A DNA stretch of 64,000 bases. It comes from Adonisia turfae CCMR0081 (lineage in GTDB: Bacteria; Cyanobacteriota; Cyanobacteriia; Phormidesmidales; Phormidesmidaceae). Location of the stretch: the NCBI RefSeq assembly GCF_011009555.1, contig NZ_QXHD01000004.1:4246555-4310554 (forward strand), given 5' to 3'. The notes below the pieces were generated by a model that ran no database searches, was not told the DNA's origin, and was given only the letters and a program-made list of their open reading frames with translations. A program made the position numbers and the translations under genes. Of this stretch, positions 8,830 to 18,598 are shown piece by piece (the first letter of the stretch is position 1; the number at the start of each line of letters is the position of its first letter).

Positions 8830-10527
8830 ATGACGTCACACAATGCCCTTAGGCAACAGCTAGAGCAGCTTGATGGACGCAGCTACTCTGCTTACAAACG
8901 CCTCAAGGGCAGCTATGACTTCCCTGGGTTTAAGCTCATCCTGGCCCATATTCAGGGAGATCCCTTTGCTGCCCCCAGTCGGGTCAGCCTCTGGACCAGT
9001 CACCAACACAGTCAATGGCCACAAACCTACTGGCATGACCAAACGCGACGCATCGTGCTAGCCGATTTTCTGCATCGGCAAATTCATCAGGCCATCCCCA
9101 AAATTCAGCAACGGCGGGGCTCCGGCAAAAGCGGTCGACTGATCATTGCAGACACTAGCCAGGCTGTTTTGGCGCGCACAGCTGTGCAGGTCACTGCCGA
9201 GGGGATAGAGCTGCGCCTGGGGGTGGGTTTACCTGCCTTTGGCCGCAGAATCGCAGGTCACGCTGTCAGGGATTTGCTAATTCAAGATTTACCGCATCTT
9301 GTGGCTACGGCTCTACACTATCAGCCCCAATGGTGTCAGGCTGTGGAGCAGCATATTGCGACCGTCGAAGATGCCAATGCCCTCAGACAGCAGTTGTCGG
9401 CTCAAAACCTCGTAGCTTTTATCGCCAATGGCTCAATTTTACCCAGACGTAGCGGTGTCGATTCTCGACCTCTAGCAACAGCCATGCCGTTTAAATCGCC
9501 AGGTTCTTTAGAGACTACCCTACCAACCCCCCATGGTGGACCCGTCACAGGTCTGGGTATTCCCCAGGGGGTAACGTTAATAGTCGGTGGTGGCTACCAT
9601 GGCAAATCGACAGTACTCAAAGCCATTGCCCAGGGGGCCTATAATCATATCCCTGGTGACGGTCGTGAACAGGTAGTAGCCAATACAGCCACCGTCAAGA
9701 TTCGAGCAGAGGATGGTCGCAGTGTGACCGGTGTGGATATTTCGCCGTTTATTGATCGGCTGCCCCAGGGAATATCCACCCGGTCTTTTAGTACCACTAA
9801 CGCTAGCGGCAGTACATCCCAAGCCGCCAATATTTTAGAGGCGATTGAAGCTGGGGTGCAGGTATTGTTGATTGATGAGGATACGGCGGCGACGAATTTG
9901 ATGATTCGCGATCGCAACATGCAAACGCTCATCGCCAAGGATAAAGAACCCATCACCCCATTTATTGATAAGGTCCGACAGCTTTACACCGATCACGGTA
10001 TTTCTACAGTTTTGGTCATGGGCGGCAGCGGTGACTATTTTGAAGTGGCTGACCATGTGATTGCCCTGGATAACTATGGGGCTAAGGATGTCACTGCTGA
10101 GGCTAAGGCAATTGCGGCTGAGTATCCTAGCGATCGCAAAATAGAAGGCGGTCAGAACTTTGGCACCATCACCCAACGACACATTCAGCTACCTAAATTT
10201 GACACCGATCGCAAACCGGCTAAAGTCAAAACCCAAAGTCTCACCACCCTAACCATCGGCCAAGAAGATATCGACCTACGCGGCATTGAACAACTCATAG
10301 AGCCCAATCAAACCAGAGCCATCGCCCACGCCATTCTCACCTGGCAACAGCAAAATCGTTCCCACTCATTAAAAAGTCTCTTAGACGACATCATGGACTG
10401 GGTAAACCGAGGAGACTTTGACTCACTCACTCCTTATCCCATGGCCGACCTCAGTGAATTTCGTCGCTATGAACTCGCCGCTGTCATTAATCGACTGAGA
10501 AATCTCAGGATAATTGCGGATAGATAG
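8830..10527 (+). CDS. ABC-class P-loop ATPase (PF09818-type)
   Basis: A 565-residue soluble ATPase of the family described as predicted ATPases of the ABC class. Near residue 252 there is a P-loop GGGYHGKSTVLKAI, with the His typical of this family instead of the usual GxxGxGKS. FSTTNASGSTSQAANILEAI replaces the ABC signature region, and the Walker B strand is VQVLLIDEDTAATNLMIRD (about 340-358). No transmembrane segment or transporter partner is present. The cellular role of the family is unknown. A TTG at 8797 could extend the protein by 11 residues; I chose the ATG. It is divergent from the exported protein across a CRP-type site. Confidence 0.88.
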   Translation: MTSHNALRQQLEQLDGRSYSAYKRLKGSYDFPGFKLILAHIQGDPFAAPSRVSLWTSHQHSQWPQTYWHDQTRRIVLADFLHRQIHQAIPKIQQRRGSGKSGRLIIADTSQAVLARTAVQVTAEGIELRLGVGLPAFGRRIAGHAVRDLLIQDLPHLVATALHYQPQWCQAVEQHIATVEDANALRQQLSAQNLVAFIANGSILPRRSGVDSRPLATAMPFKSPGSLETTLPTPHGGPVTGLGIPQGVTLIVGGGYHGKSTVLKAIAQGAYNHIPGDGREQVVANTATVKIRAEDGRSVTGVDISPFIDRLPQGISTRSFSTTNASGSTSQAANILEAIEAGVQVLLIDEDTAATNLMIRDRNMQTLIAKDKEPITPFIDKVRQLYTDHGISTVLVMGGSGDYFEVADHVIALDNYGAKDVTAEAKAIAAEYPSDRKIEGGQNFGTITQRHIQLPKFDTDRKPAKVKTQSLTTLTIGQEDIDLRGIEQLIEPNQTRAIAHAILTWQQQNRSHSLKSLLDDIMDWVNRGDFDSLTPYPMADLSEFRRYELAAVINRLRNLRIIADR

Positions 10528-10685
10528 ATTTTATCAACTTAGTAGAAACACCCATAAACTCTCCTAAAAATGAAATAATTGAAACTTTAGTGAATCGATA
10601 TTGTTATCGATAGTCAGTGAAGCCAGGTGGGCACGTTTAGCTTGAGATAGATGTGTCTTTTTATACCTCTGCCTATACTGGTCAT

Positions 10686-10847
10686 ATGCAACACCCTCAA
10701 GACCCCAACCTCGAACAACCACGATTTAGATGGTCCTGGTTTACCCTCAGCTGCGTTAGTTTATTCTCTGGCTTTTTGTACCTGGCTGTTGTGGATATTA
10801 CAGCTCCCGTCCAACTGACACAAAACCAAACTGAGCAGCAACCTTAG
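10686..10847 (+). CDS. small single-pass membrane protein
   Basis: A 53-residue frame starting MQHPQDPNLEQPRFRWS, with one hydrophobic helix (WFTLSCVSLFSGFLYLAVV) and a short polar tail. A GTG at 10653 would give 64 residues. It is followed within 40 bases by a strong terminator hairpin, which supports a real transcript. It may share the transcript of the ATPase gene upstream. Function unknown. Confidence 0.5.
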   Translation: MQHPQDPNLEQPRFRWSWFTLSCVSLFSGFLYLAVVDITAPVQLTQNQTEQQP

Positions 10848-11247
10848 GGGCTAAGCACTGATTGATTAAATAAACAATAATCCGAAGGGCTCGTTATTTT
10901 TAGAAAATGACGAGCCCTTTGAATTTAAACCAGTACAAGATGCCTTATGGCTACACAAGTATGGCTACACAAATAGAGTAAATTGCTAATTTATTTTTCT
11001 ACCCAAAGCTAGTAATCAATTTTTTTAGCATCTAGCCAGGGTTTGGCGCTGATTATGCAAATTTTTATTGCTTAGACTAGATATAACCGATTGCAACGTA
11101 GATATTCAGAGAAAATTTAAGCACCTGCGACATTAAAAGCGTCTGAGTTCAAAAATAGCATTCTCCATATAAAGGGTATTCGATAACCATGGCTGATCTC
11201 GCTGCTGCCCCTGGAGTCATATCTTTGACATTCAGAAATTTACCACC
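10848..11247. other. 400-base non-coding stretch
   Basis: Holds the terminator at 10885-10920 and then the AT-rich upstream region of the pentapeptide gene. I see no gene or other repeat in it. Confidence 0.6.
10885..10920 (+). terminator. rho-independent terminator
   Basis: AAGGGCTCGT (10885-10894) pairs perfectly with ACGAGCCCTT (10910-10919), with an AT-rich loop. The T run is short, but the 10-bp stem is strong. It ends the transcript of the small membrane protein and perhaps of the ATPase gene. Confidence 0.75.
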
Positions 11248-14200
11248 ATGAGCGACTCTTCTCCAATCCCTGAACCCCAAGAAACTAGCCAAGCTTCGGA
11301 AACGTCACAAACGTCTTCTAAAACCGATGAAGCCTCAGAAAAACCACATACCCTTCTTGGCAACTGGGACGTAATCGATAAAATCTTCGAGTATGTATCT
11401 GCTCTGGAGTTAAAAAGTCGTAATGAGGGTTTATCTGATAGCAGTAAGCTAATTACAGGAGAGACCATAGATGAGTTACAGGACCTGTACAATAACAAAA
11501 AACTATTTAGCCAAAACTGGCTGATCAAGAAGGAAACAGCTTTTCAATTTATCAATAAAGAATTCGATATTCCTAAAGATGAGATCCGCAAGTCCTATCA
11601 TAAATTCATGGTAGCCCAGAGGATCCGCCATACCCAGCAGCGAATTGATTTTACAAAACCGTTGATTTGGCTACGGGCAAGTGGTATCTGGTTTGTTAAT
11701 CTATCTGGGCGTTGGGTAGTTCTAATCGGGGGAGTTGCGTCTTTAATCACTGCGTCAAGTTTTATTTGGGAATGGTCCGCAAGTAATCAACTAAGACGAG
11801 AAGAAATCCTTCAAGCCCGAGAACAATCGATCCAAGCCGCCCTACAATCAATCGATACAGCTGGTGTGGGTGACAGAAGTCTACAAATCAAAAGTGCCAT
11901 TGAACTGCTCGCAGCTGAAGGCAGGTCTCTAGATGGGATTACGATAAATCAGAAAAATCTAACTCTATTGAATCTTAGCCCCAACAACCTTGAGAAAATA
12001 AAGAAATCGCTAACTGCCAGAGGTCAATGGGCCTGGTTCACTGATTTTTTCAAAGGGAATAACGCCAAGAATAGAACAGCGGATACAAAAGACATTAATG
12101 CCGAGCCCGAACCCAATTGCGTTCAGAGATCTCAACAGGAAGGCTGGTCTAACAGCATTCGAGACGGCATTACCTGTGTCAGCATGGCTCGCTCAAGTTT
12201 TCGTGGATCAAAGCTGCAAAGCTCAAGATTTGACCATGCCCATTTACTTCAAGCTGATTTTAGTGACTCATCAGAGCTTGAAAATGAAACGGGTCTTGAG
12301 GAAAATAATGCTTCGGCCCAAGTTGTAAAGTTGAGTGATGATACTACGTCCAATGGTTCGGCTCAGGCTACGACGACTTCTGACAATCAGGTAAGTTCTC
12401 CAAGTAACGAGTCTGTTCCTGATAGTCAGGAGGTAGATTCTAATGCAATATCAGAAATAGCTGCACCAGATTCTGAAGAAGGCCTCAAACCTGATGAAAA
12501 AAAATCCTCGGGCCAACATCAGGGAACTGATGTTGCTTATAAAACCCGCACTGATTTGACTAATGTCTCGTTCTACAATGCCGATTTAACCAATGTGACC
12601 TTTGAAAACGCCATTCTTGAGTTCGTAAATTTTAGATGGGCGACATTTGGGGGATTTGGAGACGGCATTAATGAAAATATGTTTAATGGTGCAGATTTAA
12701 TAGGAGCAGATTTCAGAAGTGCTAAGATTTCTGGAGATAATAAGGTCTTTATTGAAGAACTCCGAAAAGCAAAGAATTGGAAAAGTGCCATATATGATCC
12801 TGAACTGAGAACATATAAAAGCACTTCGGAAGGTAATAGATTTCTATGTGGTGAAATTAAGTTTTCTGTTTTCAGTACAGAATCACCTCCTAAGTTTTTA
12901 GGTCACTTCCCCAGTCAGATGACAAAGGGAAAATTTATAGACCATATAAAGAATCTTGCTAGTAATGGGGATGATGAAATAAAACAAATTCCATTAGACT
13001 GTTTTGACTTTCAGTCCTTTAGAGATTCAGACTTTCTGAGCAATGAACTTGAGCTTTTTATCAATGCCAATTTTACAGACTCAACCTTAAATAAAGTCAA
13101 CTTTAGTGGTACAAATCTCTCTAATGCTTCTTTGAAAAACGCCAACCTCACGCACACGAACTTGACAGGTATTACTCCTGAGATGATTGATGTCAAGGAG
13201 TTAGTGAAAACCAAAAACGAAAGATTAGCAGCTTACAGCAAGGAATTAAGGGGAGAATTTTGTAAAGGTGATAATTCTGTGCTCTCCTCAATTGGCGAGC
13301 CTTATTTCCTTATACATGACGGTAATTCAAGTTCTCAAGTCTTGGGACATTTGCCTAAGGGGGGCAATCCCAATGGTGAGGGGAAAGGACACTTTGATGA
13401 AATTCAGTTTAAAAAATACATTGGTGAGTTAAGAGGCAGTGGAAGCTTAGATTTTAGTTGCTATAGCTTTAAAAACTTCAGTAATGTAGATTTTTTTGAG
13501 GGAGAAGATTTACAGAGGGCAGATTTTGGTCGCTCACATCTAGTCTTGCTTAGTTTAGAAGAAACTAACCTATCAGAGGCTAATTTTAGTCATTCTAAGT
13601 TAGCGCGAGTTAGCTTTAAAGGAAGTAACTTATCCAACGTCAATTGGACTGAAGCTGATCTGCAATATGCTGACTTGACCGAGGTGAGTTCGGATGAGCT
13701 CAATCTCGAAGACCTTATCTCCGAAACTAGTAATTGGAAGGTTGCTCTATTTAGCCAGTCCATGAGGCGTCAAGAAGAACTGTGTAGGAAAGTGCAGTTC
13801 TTAATCAAACAACGCCCTAATGATAGGAGGTCAATCCGTTCCTATGATGCTAAGAAACAAGCTTCAGGCAATGAGGACGAGGTGATCTCAAAAACAGAGG
13901 TGGCAGCATATTTGAACAATCTAAGAGAATACGAGACTATTGATCTCAGCTGTTATGACTTAACCGTCTTTCAAAATACAAAATTCTTTGAGGGAGAAAA
14001 CTTCTCAGGCGCAGATTTTAGCAACTCCATACTGACTAGAGTGAGTCTTGCCAATAGCGATCTAAGCGATGCTCAGTTGGCTGAGGCAAATTTATATTAC
14101 ACTAATTTTTCTGGTATTCCCTCAGCAAACATTGATGTAGAACAGATTCTTGCTGCAACAAACAATAGTGTTGCCATCTACAGTGATGAACTTAGAAATA

Positions 14201-14688
14201 CAGATCAACTTTGTGGAATAGCTAACTTTTTACTGCAAGAATCTGCCAAATATAATTCCACAGTAATTGGACATATACCTGGCCAAGGCGAGTTTACAGA
14301 GAATAACTTGAAGAGTTATCTAGAAGGCCGTCGACAAGAAAACCGTCTGGATTTATCGTGTCTGTCGTTTGAAAAGTTCCAAAATAGTGATTTTCTAGCA
14401 GGTTTGGATCTAGGGAGCTTTGATTTTCAAAGAAGTAATCTTAAAGAGATCAATCTGAGTGATGCCAATTTAGCCCGTATCGATTTTAGCGGTGCCGATC
14501 TGACAGGCGCTAATTTAGATAATGCAGATCTGCTGTGTACAGATTTTCGAGGAGCTTTAGGTTTGACGATCGAACAGGTCAAAACTTCTAAAAATAAAGG
14601 CTTTGCTATCTATGATGCAGAGTTTCGAAGTCGCCTTGAAGCAGCGAACATAGTATCTGAATCACAGCAATGTGACTCAGATACTTGA
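11248..14688 (+). CDS. large pentapeptide-repeat membrane protein with supra-repeats
   Basis: A 1146-residue protein. The first 130 residues are polar and helical. One or two hydrophobic segments lie at about 144-176 (GIWFVNLSGRWVVLIGGVAS), so it is probably anchored in the membrane. Pentapeptide A(D/N)Lxx runs then form right-handed beta-helix blades (for example ADFSGADLTGANLDNADL near the C-terminus). From about residue 430 the blades are interrupted repeatedly by a conserved insert of about 70-80 residues containing (A/V)xYxxELR, a Cys, (L/I)GHxP, and DLSC or DFSC before the next blade. I count about four such modules. Residues about 345-430 are a low-complexity Ser/Glu linker. The base composition looks more AT-rich than the neighbours, which could mean acquisition. 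Function unknown; such repeats usually mediate protein contact. Confidence 0.85.
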   Translation: MSDSSPIPEPQETSQASETSQTSSKTDEASEKPHTLLGNWDVIDKIFEYVSALELKSRNEGLSDSSKLITGETIDELQDLYNNKKLFSQNWLIKKETAFQFINKEFDIPKDEIRKSYHKFMVAQRIRHTQQRIDFTKPLIWLRASGIWFVNLSGRWVVLIGGVASLITASSFIWEWSASNQLRREEILQAREQSIQAALQSIDTAGVGDRSLQIKSAIELLAAEGRSLDGITINQKNLTLLNLSPNNLEKIKKSLTARGQWAWFTDFFKGNNAKNRTADTKDINAEPEPNCVQRSQQEGWSNSIRDGITCVSMARSSFRGSKLQSSRFDHAHLLQADFSDSSELENETGLEENNASAQVVKLSDDTTSNGSAQATTTSDNQVSSPSNESVPDSQEVDSNAISEIAAPDSEEGLKPDEKKSSGQHQGTDVAYKTRTDLTNVSFYNADLTNVTFENAILEFVNFRWATFGGFGDGINENMFNGADLIGADFRSAKISGDNKVFIEELRKAKNWKSAIYDPELRTYKSTSEGNRFLCGEIKFSVFSTESPPKFLGHFPSQMTKGKFIDHIKNLASNGDDEIKQIPLDCFDFQSFRDSDFLSNELELFINANFTDSTLNKVNFSGTNLSNASLKNANLTHTNLTGITPEMIDVKELVKTKNERLAAYSKELRGEFCKGDNSVLSSIGEPYFLIHDGNSSSQVLGHLPKGGNPNGEGKGHFDEIQFKKYIGELRGSGSLDFSCYSFKNFSNVDFFEGEDLQRADFGRSHLVLLSLEETNLSEANFSHSKLARVSFKGSNLSNVNWTEADLQYADLTEVSSDELNLEDLISETSNWKVALFSQSMRRQEELCRKVQFLIKQRPNDRRSIRSYDAKKQASGNEDEVISKTEVAAYLNNLREYETIDLSCYDLTVFQNTKFFEGENFSGADFSNSILTRVSLANSDLSDAQLAEANLYYTNFSGIPSANIDVEQILAATNNSVAIYSDELRNTDQLCGIANFLLQESAKYNSTVIGHIPGQGEFTENNLKSYLEGRRQENRLDLSCLSFEKFQNSDFLAGLDLGSFDFQRSNLKEINLSDANLARIDFSGADLTGANLDNADLLCTDFRGALGLTIEQVKTSKNKGFAIYDAEFRSRLEAANIVSESQQCDSDT

Positions 14689-14749
14689 AATGCGTCCAGC
14701 ATGCCAACCTCTTCCGGTACTCTTTGAAGGTTAGATTACTCCCATAAAG

Positions 14750-14779
14750 AAAGGGCCTGCTGAAATGACAGACCCTTTT
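14750..14779. terminator. bidirectional terminator between pentapeptide gene and gnd
   Basis: AAAGGGCCTG pairs with CAGACCCTTTT with one mismatch. Runs of T lie on both outer sides when read from each strand, fitting two converging genes. Confidence 0.6.
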
Positions 14780-14815
14780 GGAACTTAACCAATCTTGTTT
14801 ATCAACAGTAAAGCG

Positions 14816-16234
14816 TTAGACCGTGGCTGTTTCCTTAGTCCACTCTGTGTGGAAGGTACCTTCTTGGTCCACACGCTTGTAGGTGTGAGCACCGAAGTAA
14901 TCGCGCTGAGCCTGGGTGAGGTTCTGGGGTAGCTGAGCCCGACGGTAGCTGTCGAAGTAATCTAAAGATGCACTAAAGGCAGGCACTGGCACACCATATT
15001 GGGCGGCCATGGCAACCACATCACGCCAAGCAGACTGGCGGTCTAAAATTGTCTGCTTAAACTCAGGAGCCAACAACAAGTTAGGCAGTGCAGGATTCTC
15101 AGAAAATGCATGCTTAATCTTGTTCAAGAATCTGGCGCGGATGATGCAGCCACCTTTCCAAATGCGGGCACATTCGCCTAGATCCAGGTCATAATCATAG
15201 GTCTCTGATGCCTTACGCAACAGGGCCATTCCTTGAGCATAGGAACAAATTTTAGAACAATACAACGCATCCCGAATCTTGTTGATCCACAGGGTGGTGT
15301 TATCCGTGATCGTGCCATCGGGACCGCTAATCTGGGTAGATGCGGCCACCCGCTCATCCTTAAGAGAAGACATAATCCGCGCATTGACCGCTGCTGTGAT
15401 GGTGGGAATACTCACACCCATTTCCAGGGCATTCATCACTGTCCAACGACCAGTGCCTTTTTGACCAGCAGCATCTAAGATTTTTTCTACCAGAGCCGTA
15501 TCACCTTCGGTTTTGGTGAAAATATCAGCCGTAATCTCAATTAAAAAGGAATCCAACTCCTCAGTTGTATTCCACTGGGCAAAGATTTCATGGAGCTGCT
15601 GATGTCCCAAACCCAAGACATTTTTCATCAGATCATAGGCTTCGGCAATTAGCTGCATGTCGCCATACTCGATGCCGTTATGCACCATCTTGACGTAGTG
15701 GCCAGCACCGCCGGGGCCAATGTAGGTGACACAGGGACCATCATCCACTTGGGCCGCAATTTTTCTGACAATGGATTCGATGGACTCATAGGCAGCACGG
15801 GTACCACCGGGCATCAAACTGGGACCATTCAGGGCTCCTTCTTCACCGCCGCTTACACCCATGCCGATAAAGCGAAAACCTGCCGCTTCCAGGGTCTTTA
15901 CACGACGCTCGGTGTCTTCATATAGGGAGTTACCACCGTCGATGATCATGTCATCGGGATCAAGCAATGGCATTAATTGCTCAATCACAGCATCCACTGG
16001 CTTACCCGCCTTAACCATCAGTAAAATCTGACGAGGGCGCTCTAGCGAAGCAACGAACTCCTCCAGGGAATAGGCAGCTACAACATTTTTACCAACTGCT
16101 CGATTTGCCATAAAGGCATCGGTTTTTTCGCGCGATCGGTTGTAAACAGAAATCGGAAAACCGTTGCGTTCGACATTGAGGGCTAGATTTTCCCCCATCA
16201 CCGCCAGTCCAATTACTCCAAAACTTTGTGCCAT
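14816..16234 (-). CDS. gnd: 6-phosphogluconate dehydrogenase (decarboxylating)
   Basis: A 472-residue enzyme of the oxidative pentose phosphate pathway. It converts 6-phosphogluconate to ribulose 5-phosphate and CO2 with NADP reduction. The NADP-binding motif GLAVMGENLALNVE is at 8-21, followed by VYNRS. The substrate-binding segments GMGVSGGEEGALNGPS and GGAGHYVKMVHNGIEYGDMQ (about 177-196) hold the catalytic Lys and Glu. The C-terminal domain has WKGGCIIRA and, near the end, QRDYFGAHTYKR, as expected. Full family length, soluble. Single gene with about 400 bases upstream. Confidence 0.97.
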   Translation of the reverse strand: MAQSFGVIGLAVMGENLALNVERNGFPISVYNRSREKTDAFMANRAVGKNVVAAYSLEEFVASLERPRQILLMVKAGKPVDAVIEQLMPLLDPDDMIIDGGNSLYEDTERRVKTLEAAGFRFIGMGVSGGEEGALNGPSLMPGGTRAAYESIESIVRKIAAQVDDGPCVTYIGPGGAGHYVKMVHNGIEYGDMQLIAEAYDLMKNVLGLGHQQLHEIFAQWNTTEELDSFLIEITADIFTKTEGDTALVEKILDAAGQKGTGRWTVMNALEMGVSIPTITAAVNARIMSSLKDERVAASTQISGPDGTITDNTTLWINKIRDALYCSKICSYAQGMALLRKASETYDYDLDLGECARIWKGGCIIRARFLNKIKHAFSENPALPNLLLAPEFKQTILDRQSAWRDVVAMAAQYGVPVPAFSASLDYFDSYRRAQLPQNLTQAQRDYFGAHTYKRVDQEGTFHTEWTKETATV

Positions 16235-16646
16235 AACCTGTTTCCTAGTGTCTACGATGTAATATTGGCGCTGTCATTGGGTACCAGCGTAGACACAATT
16301 TTCTAAAACATGGACGGACTCATAGGTTTTCTTCAAACTCCATGTAATAACCCTGTATTCAAGGTTTTATTTGCTACTAAAACCCTCGGTTATTCGGGAG
16401 GTTGAGTGTGATTTACATCTTATAGTACAATTGAACTGACTATTGGGTCTGTATATGTACTAATTTTAATTGAAATGACAGCTTTGTCACGAAGACGACC
16501 CATGGTTATCCAGGGGTACGGCATGATGTATCAGAACTTGAGCTGCCGACCTTGATATGGGGTTTTACTTAGCAGTATCTTCACAGTTAGTATCGGTTTG
16601 AGTTAGTTATTCGTTGTCAAAAGTTTTTTAGCTCCCAACTTGCGTT
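16235..16646. other. 412-base divergent region between gnd and the ParM-like gene
   Basis: Should hold promoters for both genes. If the ParM/ParR-like pair is a partition system, its centromere should be a set of direct repeats near here. I looked and see no clear array of 10-12-base direct repeats, only a small inverted repeat around 16380-16405 (ACCCTCGG...GGGAGGT). Confidence 0.55.
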
Positions 16647-17687
16647 ATGCCTACTTCTACGATGAAGCTCCTTAGCATTGATCTGGGTCGTACAGCCACG
16701 AAAACCTGTATTAAGCGAAATCAGAATGATGTGGTACTAGTTCCTTCGAATGTTGCCCATCTGACAGTAGAGCAAGCTCGACGGGGTGGCTTTGAATCGC
16801 AACCCAGCGATCCGTTGCTTGATATGTGGTTGGAATACCAGGGCAAGGGATATGCCGTTGGGCATTTGGCTGCTGACTTTGGGGCTGATCTAGGTGTGGG
16901 GCAATCTAAAGTAGATGATGCCCTGGTGAAAACGTTGGCCTGTGTAGGTTACTTTGGCCTCAAGGGCAACCTGGGCGTTGTATTGGGTTTGCCTTATCAC
17001 TCCCAGGAGCAGTTTGATAGCGAAAAGTCAGAAATTATCAGTTTACTGACATCTCCCCATGTCATGGTTTATCGAGGCCAGTCCATGGAAATAAATATAG
17101 ACAAGGTTTGGGTGATGCCAGAGGGGTACGGCAGTCTAATTTGGAGTGAGGCTCAAAATAAGCGCACTTCCAGTCCTGATTTCCCAAATCTATCGGTCGC
17201 CATTGTGGATATTGGCCATCAAACGACGGATTTTCTGGCCATTGATCGTTTCCGGTTTGCCCGTGGGGCGTCCCAAAGTGAATCGTTTGGGATGGCTCAG
17301 TTTTATGAGCGGGTGGCGGCGCAAATTGATGGAGCTGATAGTCAATCCCTTTCCTTAATTACGGCTGTACATAATCTCGAAGGGGAGCGTTTTTATCGTC
17401 CCAAGGGGGCTTCTCGGCCAACGGATTTGGATGAAATTCTGCCTAGCTTAAGAAAGAGCTTTGCCCGTGAGCTATCCCAACGTTTTCTAAGCTGGTTGCC
17501 AGAGCGCGCTACAGATGTGATTGTGACGGGTGGTGGCGGTGAATTTTTCTGGAGCGATCTGCGTCCTTTATTAAAAGAGGCCAGACTTAAGGGGCATTTG
17601 GCTAAGCCTTCACGACAGGCCAATGCGTTAGGCCAGTATATCTACGGTGAGGCCCAGCTAGCTAATCTAAAAGCTGCTGCTGGGTAG
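16647..17687 (+). CDS. ParM/StbA-like actin-family ATPase
   Basis: A 346-residue protein with the actin/Hsp70 fold motifs used by plasmid-segregation actins. Phosphate-1 is LSIDLGRTATKT (about 9-20), phosphate-2 is VAIVDIGHQTTDFLAI (about 184-199), and the adenosine motif VIVTGGGGEFFW is at about 291-302. The internal GLPYHSQEQF and the Asp/Gly residues of the nucleotide site are intact. ParM proteins polymerise with ATP and push plasmid copies apart through an adaptor bound to a centromere. The next gene encodes a small protein with the properties expected of the adaptor. An alternative start is the ATG at 16662. A non-partition role for a chromosomal actin homologue is also possible. Confidence 0.82.
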   Translation: MPTSTMKLLSIDLGRTATKTCIKRNQNDVVLVPSNVAHLTVEQARRGGFESQPSDPLLDMWLEYQGKGYAVGHLAADFGADLGVGQSKVDDALVKTLACVGYFGLKGNLGVVLGLPYHSQEQFDSEKSEIISLLTSPHVMVYRGQSMEINIDKVWVMPEGYGSLIWSEAQNKRTSSPDFPNLSVAIVDIGHQTTDFLAIDRFRFARGASQSESFGMAQFYERVAAQIDGADSQSLSLITAVHNLEGERFYRPKGASRPTDLDEILPSLRKSFARELSQRFLSWLPERATDVIVTGGGGEFFWSDLRPLLKEARLKGHLAKPSRQANALGQYIYGEAQLANLKAAAG

Positions 17688-17804
17688 TTTTCTGGGTAAG
17701 TAATTTTAATTTCCAGCTAATAAAGGTTAATCGAACCTTAGATTGACGGGTAACCCCCAGCTATGCGTTATTAGGGGCAGTGTTATTTGTGCCGCTGCTC
17801 GATC

Positions 17805-18221
17805 ATGCCTGCCAAATCTATCCGTAAGAGTGTTTCCTTTGACGATAGTGATGGGGATCGGGTTTTGCTGGATGCGATCGCAAACCACCAGTCTAAGCAT
17901 GCTCAATCGTTTAGCGATCTCTGTAAGCAGGCACTCCATCAATATCTATTAAGCCGTGAACCCACGCAATCGGTAATGCTGTTTATGGAATTGCAGCATC
18001 AGATTGCCCAATTGAATGTGCGTGTAGCCACCCTCGAAGACAACAGCAGCCTTGCAGCGGCCTTTCCCCCACCAGATAGTCAGCATGGGGATCCTAACAG
18101 GGGAACTCATCATGAGATTCCGGCAGAGCAGGCCACAGTCCCAGACGAAGAAGCCGATGCGGTGACAGTGACCGATGACCCGGTACTTAATCGCTTGGGT
18201 CCTCTATTGGAGGAATTCTAA
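17805..18221 (+). CDS. ParR-like putative adaptor of the actin-like protein
   Basis: A 138-residue protein with three parts. The N-terminal 50 residues (MPAKSIRKSVSFDDSDGDRV, then LLDAIANHQ and FSDLCKQALHQYLLSRE) look like a ribbon-helix-helix or similar DNA-binding module. A short helix near 60-75 (LFMELQHQIAQLNVRVATLE) is probably a coiled coil. The rest is acidic and disordered, ending in VLNRLGPLLEEF, a hydrophobic-acidic tail like those by which ParR proteins contact ParM. It lies 117 bases downstream of the ParM-like gene on the same strand. Start chosen at ATG 17805 rather than an upstream non-ATG start. The ParR assignment is inferred from position and layout. Confidence 0.6.
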   Translation: MPAKSIRKSVSFDDSDGDRVLLDAIANHQSKHAQSFSDLCKQALHQYLLSREPTQSVMLFMELQHQIAQLNVRVATLEDNSSLAAAFPPPDSQHGDPNRGTHHEIPAEQATVPDEEADAVTVTDDPVLNRLGPLLEEF

Positions 18222-18598
18222 ACTGGGAAATTACCGGTGTTGATTCAGAGGATGATAAACCGATCAGTCTAATTGCGTACCCACCAAAACTGGAGACATA
18301 AAATCCGACTGAGGATTAGCCACACCGGAAAATTTATAGCTTTGCAAACACAATCTTCAAAAAAAACGTAAACTAACTGCGGACACTTCATCAAATCTTG
18401 CCCATCTTTGTAAACAAGGCCAGTAGCATAAGTTCAAGGGTGTATCAAGAACTTTACATATTCGGGGGTTTAATGCTGTCTTATTGTTCCTGTAGCCAGA
18501 TAGCCAGATCCGGTTTGATCTAGCCCATTAGCTCTGGTGTGAACTTAGATGGCTGATTAATAGTCCTTAATGTTTAGCGGGTTCACTAACCGACTGTA
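18222..18598. other. 377-base non-coding stretch upstream of the FecR-domain gene
   Basis: No gene, repeat array or strong hairpin is visible. It presumably holds the promoter of the gene at 18599. Confidence 0.55.

Noticed and set aside
16235..16646. parC-type centromere repeats upstream of the ParM-like gene
   Set aside because: I found no regular direct repeats by eye; a computed repeat search would be needed.
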